Below, piece after piece: positions 35,130-45,237 of a stretch of 64,000 nt of DNA (within the stretch, counting starts at the first letter, position 1; the number at the start of each line of letters is the position of its first letter). The position numbers and the translations under genes were made by a program. Source of the DNA: Mucilaginibacter sp. JRF (GTDB lineage: Bacteria; Bacteroidota; Bacteroidia; Sphingobacteriales; Sphingobacteriaceae); contig NZ_JADFBY010000013.1 of assembly GCF_015223065.1 (NCBI RefSeq), positions 1-64,000 of the forward strand. Direction: 5' to 3'. Under the pieces are notes generated by a model that was given only the letters and a program-made list of their open reading frames with translations, had not been told where the DNA came from and made no database searches.

Positions 35130-37799
35130 TTAATTAACAGCGATGCTTGTTTCCTTTAAGTTCCAACCGCTAACTGTAACTGCCGGTGTGGCGGTATGCA
35201 GTTTCGGGTCGTAATCAATAGTAACCGTTTTGCTGGTGCCCGGCAATACCGATACATAGTTATCATTATAAAAAACCGGTAACATACGCTCTTTAGTATT
35301 GCTGTTTACTAATGATACACGGTTAAAGAATGCCAGCGGCGCGTTAGCCGGGTTGGTTAATGTTACCTCAACCTTACCGTTAGCTACTTTTTTAGCTGTA
35401 ACGCTTACTTTTGAGGCGGTCATGGTTTTTAAACCGGAGTACTCACCCTTAGCATCAGCCACCCAGTAAATATTTTCGCTGATGATTTTTTGTGTATGAT
35501 CTTGCAGTTGCAATACCAGGAACGCGCCTTTGTCCTTAGCTACCGCGTCAAGTTCTTTCTTAACTGATAGGTACCTTTTGGTAGTGGTTGGCGTAACATC
35601 GGCAAATACCTGTGTTATCGGTGTTTCCTTGCCATCAAGGTCAAGTATCTTGGCCACTATCATCAGGTTGGTATGGGTTTTAAAGGTGTTGTTAGCTACC
35701 ATCACCATACCGTCACCCGGATTGTACATAATGTGCAGGGGCTGGCTACCGTTGGTCAGGCCGTATAAACAAGCGTTAGGGTCAAGGTAGTAATCGTACA
35801 TCTGGCCGCGCATGGCTGTCCATGGGTTTTGTGTTTTCCAGATAATAACACCCGTATACCAATCCCACATGTGCGAGCTAAAGCCTTCCATCAGAGCACG
35901 ATACTGATCGTAGTTTACCAGCTGTGCTTTCTCAGCGAAATCCTCGGCATCCTTTGGTTTGCCATATTTATCTATCGACCAATCGTAACCAATGTATTTA
36001 TGGTAATCCCAAACTGAATCAACCTTTGATTTACCGGTTGATGCATCAAACTCAGGGAACACCATGTTCTCTTTAGGGATGAATCTTTTTAATGATGTAT
36101 AATCGCTCACACCTACCGAACCAACCTCTGAATTGAAAGGGAACGTTTTAAAATCCCAAAAAACTGATAGCTGCTGAATGCCGTAAGGGCCATCGCCATT
36201 ACCACCCAATACGTTGCGCGACATTAACTCAGAGTTTGAGTATGACACGAACCAACGGGTTGGATCAAGCTTAGGGAAAACAGTATCCTGCAAAGCAGCC
36301 AGAATATCCTGCGGAGGTGTGATCTCGTTACCGCCACACCATAAGGCCAGCGACGGATAGTTACGTACCATCTTCACCTGGTCAGACACTGAACGCATGT
36401 ACAGATCATGGTCATCAGGGTATTTACGGCGGGTCCATTGATCTTCGGCTTTCATCGGGTCAACCCAACGGCCATTACAATCGCCCGATCCCCACAGATC
36501 CTGAAATACCAGTAAGCCATATTTATCGCAAGCCTTGTAAAACTCAGGGCGCTCAACAATAGCGCCACCCCAAATACGTATCAGGTTCAGGTTCATGTCG
36601 CGGTGATAACGGATTTCGGCATCGTAACGCATGTCCGAAAAACGAAGCATCGCGTCGGATATGATCCAGTTACCGCCCTTGATGAATATTTTTTGGCCGT
36701 TCACGTTAACCTGGCGGCTCTCGGTCTTTTCGTTCCAGTTGGTGGTGATCTGTCTTACGCCAACTTCAACATCTTCTTTTGATGATACCTTATTATCGGC
36801 AGTTAAAAACTCAACACGCAGGTTGTACAGGTTTTGCTCGCCGTAACCATTAGGCCACCACAATTTCGGGTTTTTAAGCACGTAATCATCCAGCTGAACA
36901 TCCAGAGATGATGATGGCTTTAGAGTGATCTTTTTTGAAACCGTACCGCCTGCAATGGTATAACGCAGCGTACCGGTTACCGCCTGCGCGGTTGGGTTTT
37001 GTACCGTGGTAGCCACCTTTATAGTAACCGGAGCCTGCGGGCCTTCAGGCTGACGCACACCCGGAACCAACGTAATTACATGCGGATTGACAACCGCTAC
37101 AGCACCGGTTTTTTCGATGATCACCTTATCCCAAATACCGGTGTTACGGTCGCGGGTTGGTTGAATCCAATCCCAACCGGCGGTGTATTGCAGGCCTACG
37201 CCTTTGGCAATGGTACCATCGCCACCCTGGCCGCCGTTAGGATTGCCCACTACATCGGGCGGGTGTACGATCACAGCCAAACGGTTGCTGCCATTTTTGG
37301 CCAGCCATTTAGTAATATTATAACGCTGACGCAGGAACATACCCTGATGCAGCTTAGCATTCAGTTTATGGCCGTTCAAATAAATATCGGCACTGTAATT
37401 AACGCCACGCAGGTTTAAATAAACCTGGTTGCTGCCTTGCGGGGCGGCTTCCTTAAAATCCTTTACAAACCAGTAGGTATAATAGTCGCGGCCAACCTTA
37501 TAAATATCAGGTATGCGCTGGTTGTTCATCCCGTAAAACGGATCAGGAATTTGCTTGTTGTTAAGCTGGGTGGTTAAAACGGTACCCGGTACGGTAGCCT
37601 TTTCCCAGCCCGATGTTGCAAATGATGCCTGCGACATTTTGATGCCCTCAGCCTGTACGGTTGATGCTTTTTTGCATAACCAGCCTTCATTTAACTCATA
37701 CGCGGTTTGCGCCTTTGCGGCAGGCAGGCTCAGGGCCATGAGTAAACCCGAGCCTAAACCGATCTGTGCTCTTAAAATACTTTTTCTGTTGATCTTCAA
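35130..37799 (-). CDS. GH2 endo-beta-mannosidase-like enzyme
   Basis: 889 residues, signal peptide to A-A-K-A-Q. GH2 layout: sugar-binding domain, immunoglobulin-like domain, barrel, then C-terminal beta domains. Glu492 in G-G-N-E-I-T-P-P is the acid/base and Glu558 in F-N-S-E-V-G-S-V-G-V the likely nucleophile. The latter motif and the region around S-S-H-M-W-D-W-Y-T-G-V-I-I-W-K resemble plant mannosylglycoprotein endo-beta-mannosidase, which cuts Man-beta-1,4-GlcNAc in N-glycan cores; related exo-beta-glucosaminidases are an alternative. The start is TTG at 37799; no upstream in-frame ATG exists, and the next ATG would cut the signal peptide. Confidence 0.85.
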   Translation of the reverse strand: MKINRKSILRAQIGLGSGLLMALSLPAAKAQTAYELNEGWLCKKASTVQAEGIKMSQASFATSGWEKATVPGTVLTTQLNNKQIPDPFYGMNNQRIPDIYKVGRDYYTYWFVKDFKEAAPQGSNQVYLNLRGVNYSADIYLNGHKLNAKLHQGMFLRQRYNITKWLAKNGSNRLAVIVHPPDVVGNPNGGQGGDGTIAKGVGLQYTAGWDWIQPTRDRNTGIWDKVIIEKTGAVAVVNPHVITLVPGVRQPEGPQAPVTIKVATTVQNPTAQAVTGTLRYTIAGGTVSKKITLKPSSSLDVQLDDYVLKNPKLWWPNGYGEQNLYNLRVEFLTADNKVSSKEDVEVGVRQITTNWNEKTESRQVNVNGQKIFIKGGNWIISDAMLRFSDMRYDAEIRYHRDMNLNLIRIWGGAIVERPEFYKACDKYGLLVFQDLWGSGDCNGRWVDPMKAEDQWTRRKYPDDHDLYMRSVSDQVKMVRNYPSLALWCGGNEITPPQDILAALQDTVFPKLDPTRWFVSYSNSELMSRNVLGGNGDGPYGIQQLSVFWDFKTFPFNSEVGSVGVSDYTSLKRFIPKENMVFPEFDASTGKSKVDSVWDYHKYIGYDWSIDKYGKPKDAEDFAEKAQLVNYDQYRALMEGFSSHMWDWYTGVIIWKTQNPWTAMRGQMYDYYLDPNACLYGLTNGSQPLHIMYNPGDGMVMVANNTFKTHTNLMIVAKILDLDGKETPITQVFADVTPTTTKRYLSVKKELDAVAKDKGAFLVLQLQDHTQKIISENIYWVADAKGEYSGLKTMTASKVSVTAKKVANGKVEVTLTNPANAPLAFFNRVSLVNSNTKERMLPVFYNDNYVSVLPGTSKTVTIDYDPKLHTATPAVTVSGWNLKETSIAVN

Positions 37800-37822
37800 A
37801 ACAATAAACTATTTTATTAAAC

Positions 37823-39271
37823 TTATTTATAGATGATTTTAAAACCTGCGGCCTCTTTTAAGCCCGCCTTTTGATAAAGCGCTTTGTAATTGCTCACCAC
37901 TATACCATCCGCAACGACCTTCCATTGCACTTTTTGCTTGCCGCCCATAAGCAATACCTGTTTAGGTTTGCCCATGCCTTCAACATTTATAGTAACATTA
38001 TCGCCTTGCTCACCCTCCGGTAATACGTAAGCGTAGGCAACTTTTTTATCTTTCGACTTGGTGTAGAACACGTTACCATTTGAATATGGCGCTACCGCGC
38101 GCGAGTTATATATACCCTCGCCATTGATCTTCATCCATTCGCCAATCGATTTCAAACGATCGTAAGCAACAGGGTCCCAATCACCATCAGGGCCCGGACC
38201 TATGTTCATCAACAGGTTACCGCCGCGCGATACAATTTTAACCAAAAGGTCGATAACATCATGTGCCGATTTGTATTTATCGCCCGGTACATAACTCCAT
38301 GAATTACCCATGGTGATACAGCTCTCCCACGGATAGCTTAACGGTTTTTCGGGTACTTCCTGCTCTGGTGTAGTGTAGTTCTCGTACTGCCCCGCAACGG
38401 TACGGTCAACTACCATCAGGCCTGGTTGATGTTGCCTTGCCATAGCTGCAATTTTCGGCATATCAATATCCTGGTTAAACTTGATGCCGCGCTGCCAGTC
38501 AACAGCGGTATCAATGGTAGCTTTAGGGCGCACCCAACCACCATCGAGCCATAAAATATCAACCTTGCCGTAACCGGTCATTAACTCCTCTATCTGGTTA
38601 TAAGTAAATTTTTTAAAGGCTTCCCAACGTTCAGGATACTTTACGGGATCATAATTCACGTTACGATCCTTTGGCGGAAAGTATGGCCACCAGTAATCTT
38701 TTGAATGCCAGTCGGGTTTTGAGAAGTAAGCGCCTATCATAAAGTTTTCCTTACGGAAAGCGTTGAATATCTCCTTGGTAACGTTAGCCCTTGGGTTTGA
38801 TGAGAAAGGCGTTTTTTTATCGGTGATCTTGTAGTCTGATTGTTTGGTATCAAACATGTTGAAACCATCGTGGTGCTTGGTGGTGAATACCACGTATTTC
38901 ATACCGGCCTCGTTAGCGGCCTTAACCCATTTTTCGGGATTGAACTTTACCGGGTTAAAGGTAGTTTGTAAGCCTTCGTAGGCTTTAAGGTAGTTATTGT
39001 AGGTATCTGAGTGAGGGCCTTTACGCTGTGTCCAGCCTTCATCTTCGGGGCAAATGCTCCAGCTTTCAACCACACCCCACTCGCTGTAGGTACCCCAGTG
39101 CATAAACAGGCCAAATTTCAGATCCTGCCACTGGGCAAGCTTGGCCACAACCAAGGGGTCATCGGGCTTTTCGTACTTTTTAGACAGGTTGTGTGCCTGC
39201 CCCAAAACGCCTGTGCTGTACAACAGTGATGCAGCAGCAAAGGCCTTACATATAATAGATCTACTTATCAT
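37823..39271 (-). CDS. GH29 alpha-L-fucosidase (A-type)
   Basis: 482 residues, signal peptide to V-L-G-Q. It removes alpha-linked fucose. The GH29 barrel carries F-G-L-F-M-H-W-G, T-K-H-H-D-G-F and nucleophile Asp243 in I-L-W-L-D-G-G-W; N-L-L-M-N-I-G-P-G-P-D-G is characteristic of the A subfamily (broad specificity). A short C-terminal beta domain follows. Its start overlaps the ROK stop by 11 nt, and GH2 follows 23 bp later, so it is translated within the operon. A second, different fucosidase lies on the plus strand, so the locus probably handles two fucose linkages. Confidence 0.93.
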   Translation of the reverse strand: MISRSIICKAFAAASLLYSTGVLGQAHNLSKKYEKPDDPLVVAKLAQWQDLKFGLFMHWGTYSEWGVVESWSICPEDEGWTQRKGPHSDTYNNYLKAYEGLQTTFNPVKFNPEKWVKAANEAGMKYVVFTTKHHDGFNMFDTKQSDYKITDKKTPFSSNPRANVTKEIFNAFRKENFMIGAYFSKPDWHSKDYWWPYFPPKDRNVNYDPVKYPERWEAFKKFTYNQIEELMTGYGKVDILWLDGGWVRPKATIDTAVDWQRGIKFNQDIDMPKIAAMARQHQPGLMVVDRTVAGQYENYTTPEQEVPEKPLSYPWESCITMGNSWSYVPGDKYKSAHDVIDLLVKIVSRGGNLLMNIGPGPDGDWDPVAYDRLKSIGEWMKINGEGIYNSRAVAPYSNGNVFYTKSKDKKVAYAYVLPEGEQGDNVTINVEGMGKPKQVLLMGGKQKVQWKVVADGIVVSNYKALYQKAGLKEAAGFKIIYK

Positions 39272-40484
39272 AAACTGTAACCGCTTTATTTTGTAACGCG
39301 TGTATTTTACTTACCAGTGGCTGCCCCAGGTGTTCAACTACCAACACCGAGCCGCCTAATAACTGGGCCTTCATATTCAAATTTGATATAACCAGCTCTG
39401 TTTCATTAGCCAGCTGTGGTATACAATGCTCATAAATAGCCTGCTGTATGGGCGATAACCATAGCTTACCAATAACACTCCCCTTACCACTTAAAACAAT
39501 AATGGATGGGTTCATGATGTGTATCAGCATGGCCAAACCACGGCCAATGTTATACGCCGCCTCTGATATTAATTTTACGGCCAGCATATCGCCCCGTATG
39601 GCTTCGCTGATAATGGCGTCAACATCAACAACATCATAGTTTTTGAGGCTGCTTTTTTGTCCGCTCTGCATTTCGGCAACGGCATTCTCGGTAATGGCGA
39701 TGAGTGATGAATCCGTTTCCAAACATCCCCGCTTGCCGCACTTGCATATTTTACCATTGTTAACCAACGATATATGACTAAACTCGCCCGCCAAACCACT
39801 ATGCCCGCGAAACACCTTGTTATCTACTATCATACCCAGGCCTATACCCCAGCCCAGGTTAAGTATCATGGCATCATTCTGATCAACCGCTGCACCAAAC
39901 TTTTGCTCGCCCAGGGCTATGGCTGTCGAATCATTCTCGATGAATACCGGTATACCCAAATCCTGCTGAAGCTTATCGGCCAATGTAGTATCAGCATCAA
40001 CATGCAGATAGCTCAGGTTAACACCGCGCTCGGTAGCTATAAAGCCCGGCATGGTTACCCCTACGCTCATAAACTTTTCGCGCGCTATACCGGTGTCCTT
40101 AATAAACTGATCGATACGGGTAACCAGTTCATCGGCCTGCATATCGTATATCACTATTTTTTCCTTAACCGTTTCCTTTACAAAGCGGTTGTTGAGGTTG
40201 AGCACCGCATATTCAATATCATACTGGCTCATGGCCACTGATATGATAAAGAATGTATCGGCCACGAGCGAATACTTTAGTGGCTTGCGGCCACCGTTCG
40301 AATCGGCATAACCTTTTTTCTCAATAACTCCGGCCTTTATAAGCCCGTTTATAACCTTAACGGTATAAGGTATGCTTTTATTGATGTAATTACTTATTTC
40401 GGTACCCGATAATGAATTGTTATAACACAAACATTGTATAATGTTGGCGTTATCATTCAGTACAGACAGATCAGGTTGTAACAT
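39261..40484 (-). CDS. ROK family transcriptional regulator
   Basis: 407 residues. Residues 1-75 form a winged helix (L-S-G-T-E-I-S-N-Y-I-N-K-S and G-R-K-P-L-K-Y-S-L); the rest is a ROK sugar-binding fold with the zinc signature C-K-C-G-K-R-G-C-L-E-T and G-L-A-G-E-F-S-H. NagC/Mlc-type proteins bind a sugar or sugar phosphate and leave DNA. Its place inside the PUL operon, followed by GH29 with an 11-nt overlap, points to control of this locus, perhaps sensing GlcNAc, mannose or fucose derivatives. Only 25 bp separate it from the upstream haloperoxidase-like gene, so no separate promoter is likely. Confidence 0.88.
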   Translation of the reverse strand: MLQPDLSVLNDNANIIQCLCYNNSLSGTEISNYINKSIPYTVKVINGLIKAGVIEKKGYADSNGGRKPLKYSLVADTFFIISVAMSQYDIEYAVLNLNNRFVKETVKEKIVIYDMQADELVTRIDQFIKDTGIAREKFMSVGVTMPGFIATERGVNLSYLHVDADTTLADKLQQDLGIPVFIENDSTAIALGEQKFGAAVDQNDAMILNLGWGIGLGMIVDNKVFRGHSGLAGEFSHISLVNNGKICKCGKRGCLETDSSLIAITENAVAEMQSGQKSSLKNYDVVDVDAIISEAIRGDMLAVKLISEAAYNIGRGLAMLIHIMNPSIIVLSGKGSVIGKLWLSPIQQAIYEHCIPQLANETELVISNLNMKAQLLGGSVLVVEHLGQPLVSKIHALQNKAVTVYDK

Positions 40485-40509
40485 ATTCCTCGCTTGCTAA
40501 AAATTTCCC

Positions 40510-41856
40510 TTATTTAATGCAGGGCTTTAATCCTGCTTCCTTCATCCTGGCTATTACAAAGCCAGCTACATTTTTTCCTTGTGTACTGCCTGTTTCTATG
40601 CTTTCTATATAGTGTATTCCTCCGTAAAATCGTGACATGCCGGCCTCTAACGCCGCCTGCCTGAATGATGTAAATGAGCGCTTGCCGCTGCCAAATGGTA
40701 TCTCGGTATCGTCGTCGTATTTAAAGTTATCGCCCAGCATGTATGTAAGCACTTCTGCCGATGCCGCCGAAATAACCGAGTGCCCGCTGGTATACTCCGG
40801 GAATGGTGGCGTTTGCAACACGGGCTGCCACTTTACATCCATATACCGGTTAATAAATGTTTCGGGGCGGATGCGGTTGGTGGCGAATTTTTCTTCCCAG
40901 CAGGCGATGAATGAATCCATCAAGGTCATCCCCTCAACATTCAATAAAGCTATCGTTTCATCAAATGATAGCTTAGCCTGTTTTGATACCAGCGCCGTTA
41001 TGTGCATCCAGTGCCCGCCCGGACTAATTTTTTTATACCCGATTGACATATGGCCCGATGTGGTGATAGCAAACGGGTTACAATCCCAAAATAAAGCCTG
41101 GTTTATTTGCTCGTCGGTTAGTTTTTTGGAGGCCACATAAACCTCTTTTACCTGCTTATAAAATACCGATGAGGTATCTTTACTGAATGGCGTAAGCGGT
41201 GCTGGTTTGCATTGCGTGGCCGTATCAAGCACCATAGTGCGTATGGTACGCCAGTTGGGTTCAACAGCCTCAAAATATCCCGGAGGGGTTGGGTACCAGT
41301 AGCCTTCACCTTGTAATGGGGTATAGCGTTTTAACGCGCTGAGTTTGCCGTAGCGGTCGCCTTTTGAAAAATTGACCGCATCTACCGCTGCCTGCTGCCC
41401 TACTCTGATGGAATTATCAATAACCTCCTGCTTAACGCCTGTTTTTTTTACCAGGGTGGTGAAAGCCTCCTCGTCATCCTTAATTAAAAATCCCGAAGGC
41501 AGCATCAGCCTGGCTGTTTCCAAAATGCTGTAATAGCTGGCTATACGGTAATCATACGCTGCCTTAACGGTATCGATATTGTGCGTAGGCGAATATGTTT
41601 TTATCAGCTTACTAAGTTGCGGGAGGTTTTTGTTATGCGCGGTAACGATATTGTAAGCCCCAAGCATGCAATATGAATAGTACCGCGCAGCCACGGGCGG
41701 ACTAACCACATCGTGCACCATTACCATACTCACGTTATGGATGGCATGCCCCGGCCACATATAATCAGGGAAACCTTTGGCGCGTTGCTGGGCCTGGCTT
41801 GTTGTGGCAACAAACAATACAATAACAAACGCTAAGCTTTGTAAAATTCCCTTCAT
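40510..41856 (-). CDS. vanadium-dependent haloperoxidase / PAP2 family protein
   Basis: 448 residues, signal peptide to S-Q-A-Q, so periplasmic or outer membrane. The PAP2-type vanadate or phosphate site is complete: Lys323 and Arg330 (K-F-A-T-N-R-I-R-P), Ser357-His359 (Y-T-S-G-H-S) and Arg409, His415 (S-R-F-Y-G-G-I-H). The family covers vanadium haloperoxidases and acid phosphatases, which share this site; sequence alone does not show which activity it has. Its ATG overlaps the stop of the FG-GAP gene (TAATG), so the two are translationally coupled and probably work as a pair. Confidence 0.85.
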   Translation of the reverse strand: MKGILQSLAFVIVLFVATTSQAQQRAKGFPDYMWPGHAIHNVSMVMVHDVVSPPVAARYYSYCMLGAYNIVTAHNKNLPQLSKLIKTYSPTHNIDTVKAAYDYRIASYYSILETARLMLPSGFLIKDDEEAFTTLVKKTGVKQEVIDNSIRVGQQAAVDAVNFSKGDRYGKLSALKRYTPLQGEGYWYPTPPGYFEAVEPNWRTIRTMVLDTATQCKPAPLTPFSKDTSSVFYKQVKEVYVASKKLTDEQINQALFWDCNPFAITTSGHMSIGYKKISPGGHWMHITALVSKQAKLSFDETIALLNVEGMTLMDSFIACWEEKFATNRIRPETFINRYMDVKWQPVLQTPPFPEYTSGHSVISAASAEVLTYMLGDNFKYDDDTEIPFGSGKRSFTSFRQAALEAGMSRFYGGIHYIESIETGSTQGKNVAGFVIARMKEAGLKPCIK

Positions 41857-44800
41857 TAGTACTTATAAAATTGCAATGGCCCTTCAGCCGTACCTACAAC
41901 CAAATATTTATCCTTACCGGCTTTCACTTCTATGGCCGATTTTACATCACCTGTTACTGATAAACCCGACTCCGGCTGTGGCACATAGGTGAACTTGCCC
42001 TTGCCATCGCCTTTTAACAGCGTGCCGTAACCGGCATCCATGCTGCCAAATTTCAGGCGATTATCAGAATGATTGCCCAGTAACAGTATGTCGGTATGTT
42101 TATCGTTATCAAAATCGCCGGTAATAATTTTTGTGGTTACCGTAAACTGAGCCTGTGTTGGCAAAGTAGTTACCTCAAACTTGCCGGCGTTATTTATAAA
42201 GCAGGTAGTTTCGGTTGTATTGATACTAAGTATACCAGCCTTAGCTAATTCATCAGCGTTGAATATCTCTTTAATGGTAGCATCCGAATAAGCACTGTAC
42301 GATGCAAAACGGCGGCGCATCGGGTATATCTGCTCGTTCAATTCATCACGACTAACAAACGGATAGCTTTTGCCCTGCACATAAAAATTCAGGAACGGAT
42401 CTATCGAGCCATTGCCATCAAAATCGGCATAGTATAATTCGGCCGGTTGCTTATCAGTAGCGTGCAGCGCCGAATTTAGGCCCATATTGCCGGCTATAAT
42501 ATCGGGTTTGCCATCCGCGTTAACGTCTGCTACGCTTAAAGACATCCATATGCCTTTTTGAGGGGTGGCGAAGTAATCGGCTGTTTTATCAACAAAACCA
42601 TCTTTGGTATTCAGGTATACCATTATCGGCATAAACTCACCGCAAACAACCAGGTCGGCACGTTTATCATTATTCAGGTCGACCCATTGCGCATCAGTCA
42701 CCATGCCCGGTTTAACTGTTGATGCAATGGTGAATTTGCCCTGACCATCATTCAGCAGCCAAAAGCTCTCCGGCGCTGTAGGGTATTTGCCCGGTATTAC
42801 TCTACCGCCAACAAACAGGTCAAGGTCGCCATCATTATCATAATCAAACGGACGAACGCACGATTTACTGTTTGCCCCCGTTTGTGATGGCAAAGCGGTT
42901 GGTGCCCAGGTAAAGTTGCCCTTACCATCGTTTATATAAAGTTCATCCTCAAGGTTACCGGTGTTGGCTTCGTAAGTAGCATAGCCGCCTTTGCCCAAAT
43001 ACAGATCAGGGAATTTATCGCCATTGGCATCAAAAAACGCGGCTGCTGCTACCGTACCTATGTTTTGATCGTTCCCGCGCTTAAGTTCGGTTTCCTTAAA
43101 GGTTCCTCCTTGTTGTTGCAGGTAAACTTTACCTACGGTAGTGTTATCGGCACTGCTGATGTAAATATCCTGCAAGCCATCGCCATTAACATCGGCTGTT
43201 ATCATTACCGGCGATGTTTTGGAGTACATGAACATCATCAGTAACTGGCGTTTAAAATCATTAATGGCCAATGCCTGCTGATTAAAATCGATAAGCGGCT
43301 TTTGTTTTGTGAAGATCGTTTTGGCGACAGCAACCTGCTCCTTAAATGGCACCGTAGCATCCTGCTCAACCTGCAAACGCTGGTTAACCGTTGGGTTGCT
43401 GATTACCTGCACCATTTGATCGGGCCAGATAATTTTTAGCGAATCAATCTTTTTAGCATCACCCAAACCAAAATTAAGTATGGTTGATGTACTGCTTAAA
43501 TATCCCCGGTTCGGGTTTACTTCCTGGTATTGTGTACCGGTTTGTGAATACAGGTAAACCTTTGCCCCTACCGCGTTCGAATTTGGCTTTTTGCCATTTA
43601 ACTTAATGGCGATGTAATTGTTATTGGCCGGGCTGCGGGTGTTCTCGTAAATTGACGCAGGCTGATTGATATTGTTTACGATCAGATCCAGATCACCATC
43701 ATTATCCAGATCAGCATATACGGCACCGCTTGATATGGTCGATTCCGTTAAGCCCCATTCGGTTTGCTTGTTGCTGAATGTAAGGTTATGATTATTGCTG
43801 AATACGTAATTGGGCAATTTGGTTGACGGCATAGCCTTGATCAGATCCATCAGCAGGAATGGCTCCTTGCTCATGGCTTTCTTGATCTTGTAATCGCCCC
43901 AGTAACGTAAAAAATCCTTGTTGGTGTAATCGCGCAGGTAACCGTTGCTTATAAAGATGTCCTTGTAACCATCATTATCAAAATCGGCTATCAGGGGGCA
44001 CCAGCTCCAGTCGGTAGCGGCTACGCCGGCCATGTTGGCTATTTCGCTGAACGTGCCATCGCCATTGTTTAGCTGTAGCATGTTGCGCATATATTGTTTG
44101 TAGAGATCCTGCTTAAGCATCAGCTCAAACGACTCATAATTTTCTTCAAGTTGTAATGATTTTTGCCTGTGGTTATCCTCGGGCAACATATCAAGAGTCA
44201 GGATGTCGGGCAGGCCATCGTTATTATAGTCGGCAATATCAACCCCCATCGAGAAATGCGACAAATGCCTCAGCATTTTCTTTGACGCATCGGTAAATGT
44301 TTTGTTGTGGTTGTTCAGGTAAACGTAGTCGGGCTCGTTGTAATCGTTGGTAACGTATACATCCTGCCAGCCGTCCTTGTTTATATCGGCAATGGCTATA
44401 CCCAAACCAAAGGTGAGCGGATTTTGAAAGATGCCCGCCTTATTAGTAACATCAGTAAACTTATTGTTATTATTCTCAAACAGTTTATTGCCCGCCAGCA
44501 TATCCGTTTCGTTTTTGTAACGGGCCAGCTCCATATTATCAATTTTTTTGATGTTATGGTTCAGCAAAAACATGTCGAGGTCGCCATCGTTGTCGTAATC
44601 AAAAAACGCGGCTTGTGTGCTGTAACCCGGGTCGTCAAGGCCGTAAACGGCTGCTTCTTCCTTAAACTTGTTATTCCCCTGGTTGATGAATAGTTGATTG
44701 CGGCGCTGGTCGTTTTCAACCTTGCCCGAGTAGCAAACGTAAATATCTAAAAGACCATCACCATTAACATCGGCCATGGTAACGCCTGTTTTCCATGAGC

Positions 44801-45149
44801 CTGAACGACCGGCTAATTCCTTGCTGGCCTCTTTGGTAATATCCTTAAATTTTAGTCCGCCTAAATTTAGGTACAGTTTGTTGGGCTGCATGTTGGCGGT
44901 AAACATCAGGTCTATCAACCCATCATTGTTGATATCGCCCGCGGCTACGCCTGCACCGTTGTAAAAGTATTCGTACGAGAGTACGTTGAGAGATTCCGTT
45001 TCGTTTATCGCGTTGGCAAAGGTGATGCCTGTTTGTTTCGCATCAAGCTGCCTGAACAGCGGTTGCTGCGCAAGCGAAACATTTTGTACTGCAAATGCCG
45101 CCGTAACACACAAAGCGAACGATCTCAAGCCGACATTGATAAACTGCAT
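41856..45149 (-). CDS. FG-GAP/VCBS repeat protein with ASPIC-UnbV domain
   Basis: 1097 residues, signal peptide to S-L-A-Q. Many D-x-[ND]-x-D-G calcium-binding turns (for example A-G-D-I-N-N-D-G-L-I-D, D-Y-D-N-D-G-D-L-D, D-V-N-G-D-G-L-Q-D) build an integrin-alpha-like propeller, repeated twice. Near residues 510-590 is an ASPIC/UnbV module (N-A-V-G-A-K-V-Y-L-Y and I-W-P-D-Q). Such CRTAC1-like proteins often sit beside SusC/SusD and haloperoxidase-like genes in Bacteroidota, but their job is not established; glycan or protein binding at the surface is likely. It follows susD after a strong hairpin terminator and is coupled to the haloperoxidase gene. Confidence 0.88.
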   Translation of the reverse strand: MQFINVGLRSFALCVTAAFAVQNVSLAQQPLFRQLDAKQTGITFANAINETESLNVLSYEYFYNGAGVAAGDINNDGLIDLMFTANMQPNKLYLNLGGLKFKDITKEASKELAGRSGSWKTGVTMADVNGDGLLDIYVCYSGKVENDQRRNQLFINQGNNKFKEEAAVYGLDDPGYSTQAAFFDYDNDGDLDMFLLNHNIKKIDNMELARYKNETDMLAGNKLFENNNNKFTDVTNKAGIFQNPLTFGLGIAIADINKDGWQDVYVTNDYNEPDYVYLNNHNKTFTDASKKMLRHLSHFSMGVDIADYNNDGLPDILTLDMLPEDNHRQKSLQLEENYESFELMLKQDLYKQYMRNMLQLNNGDGTFSEIANMAGVAATDWSWCPLIADFDNDGYKDIFISNGYLRDYTNKDFLRYWGDYKIKKAMSKEPFLLMDLIKAMPSTKLPNYVFSNNHNLTFSNKQTEWGLTESTISSGAVYADLDNDGDLDLIVNNINQPASIYENTRSPANNNYIAIKLNGKKPNSNAVGAKVYLYSQTGTQYQEVNPNRGYLSSTSTILNFGLGDAKKIDSLKIIWPDQMVQVISNPTVNQRLQVEQDATVPFKEQVAVAKTIFTKQKPLIDFNQQALAINDFKRQLLMMFMYSKTSPVMITADVNGDGLQDIYISSADNTTVGKVYLQQQGGTFKETELKRGNDQNIGTVAAAAFFDANGDKFPDLYLGKGGYATYEANTGNLEDELYINDGKGNFTWAPTALPSQTGANSKSCVRPFDYDNDGDLDLFVGGRVIPGKYPTAPESFWLLNDGQGKFTIASTVKPGMVTDAQWVDLNNDKRADLVVCGEFMPIMVYLNTKDGFVDKTADYFATPQKGIWMSLSVADVNADGKPDIIAGNMGLNSALHATDKQPAELYYADFDGNGSIDPFLNFYVQGKSYPFVSRDELNEQIYPMRRRFASYSAYSDATIKEIFNADELAKAGILSINTTETTCFINNAGKFEVTTLPTQAQFTVTTKIITGDFDNDKHTDILLLGNHSDNRLKFGSMDAGYGTLLKGDGKGKFTYVPQPESGLSVTGDVKSAIEVKAGKDKYLVVGTAEGPLQFYKY

Positions 45150-45180
45150 CGGGAAAAATGAATGGAGAGTAGCGAAAAAA

Positions 45181-45228
45181 TTAAAGCATCGTTGCGCCCC
45201 AATTACAGGGGCGCAACGATAGCTTTAA
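45181..45228 (-). terminator. strong hairpin terminator between susD and the FG-GAP gene
   Basis: An 11-bp perfect GC-rich core (arms CGTTGCGCCCC and complement, 7-nt loop) extends to about 20 bp with one bulge, and the minus strand then reads TTTTTT. It lies just after the susD stop, so most susCD transcripts should end here and only read-through reaches the rest of the operon. Confidence 0.85.
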
Positions 45229-45237
45229 AGTGTTTTA

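Noticed and set aside
44307-44693. 128-residue plus-strand frame opposite the FG-GAP protein
   Set aside because: Hydrophobic shadow of the D-x-D-G repeats; no independent support.
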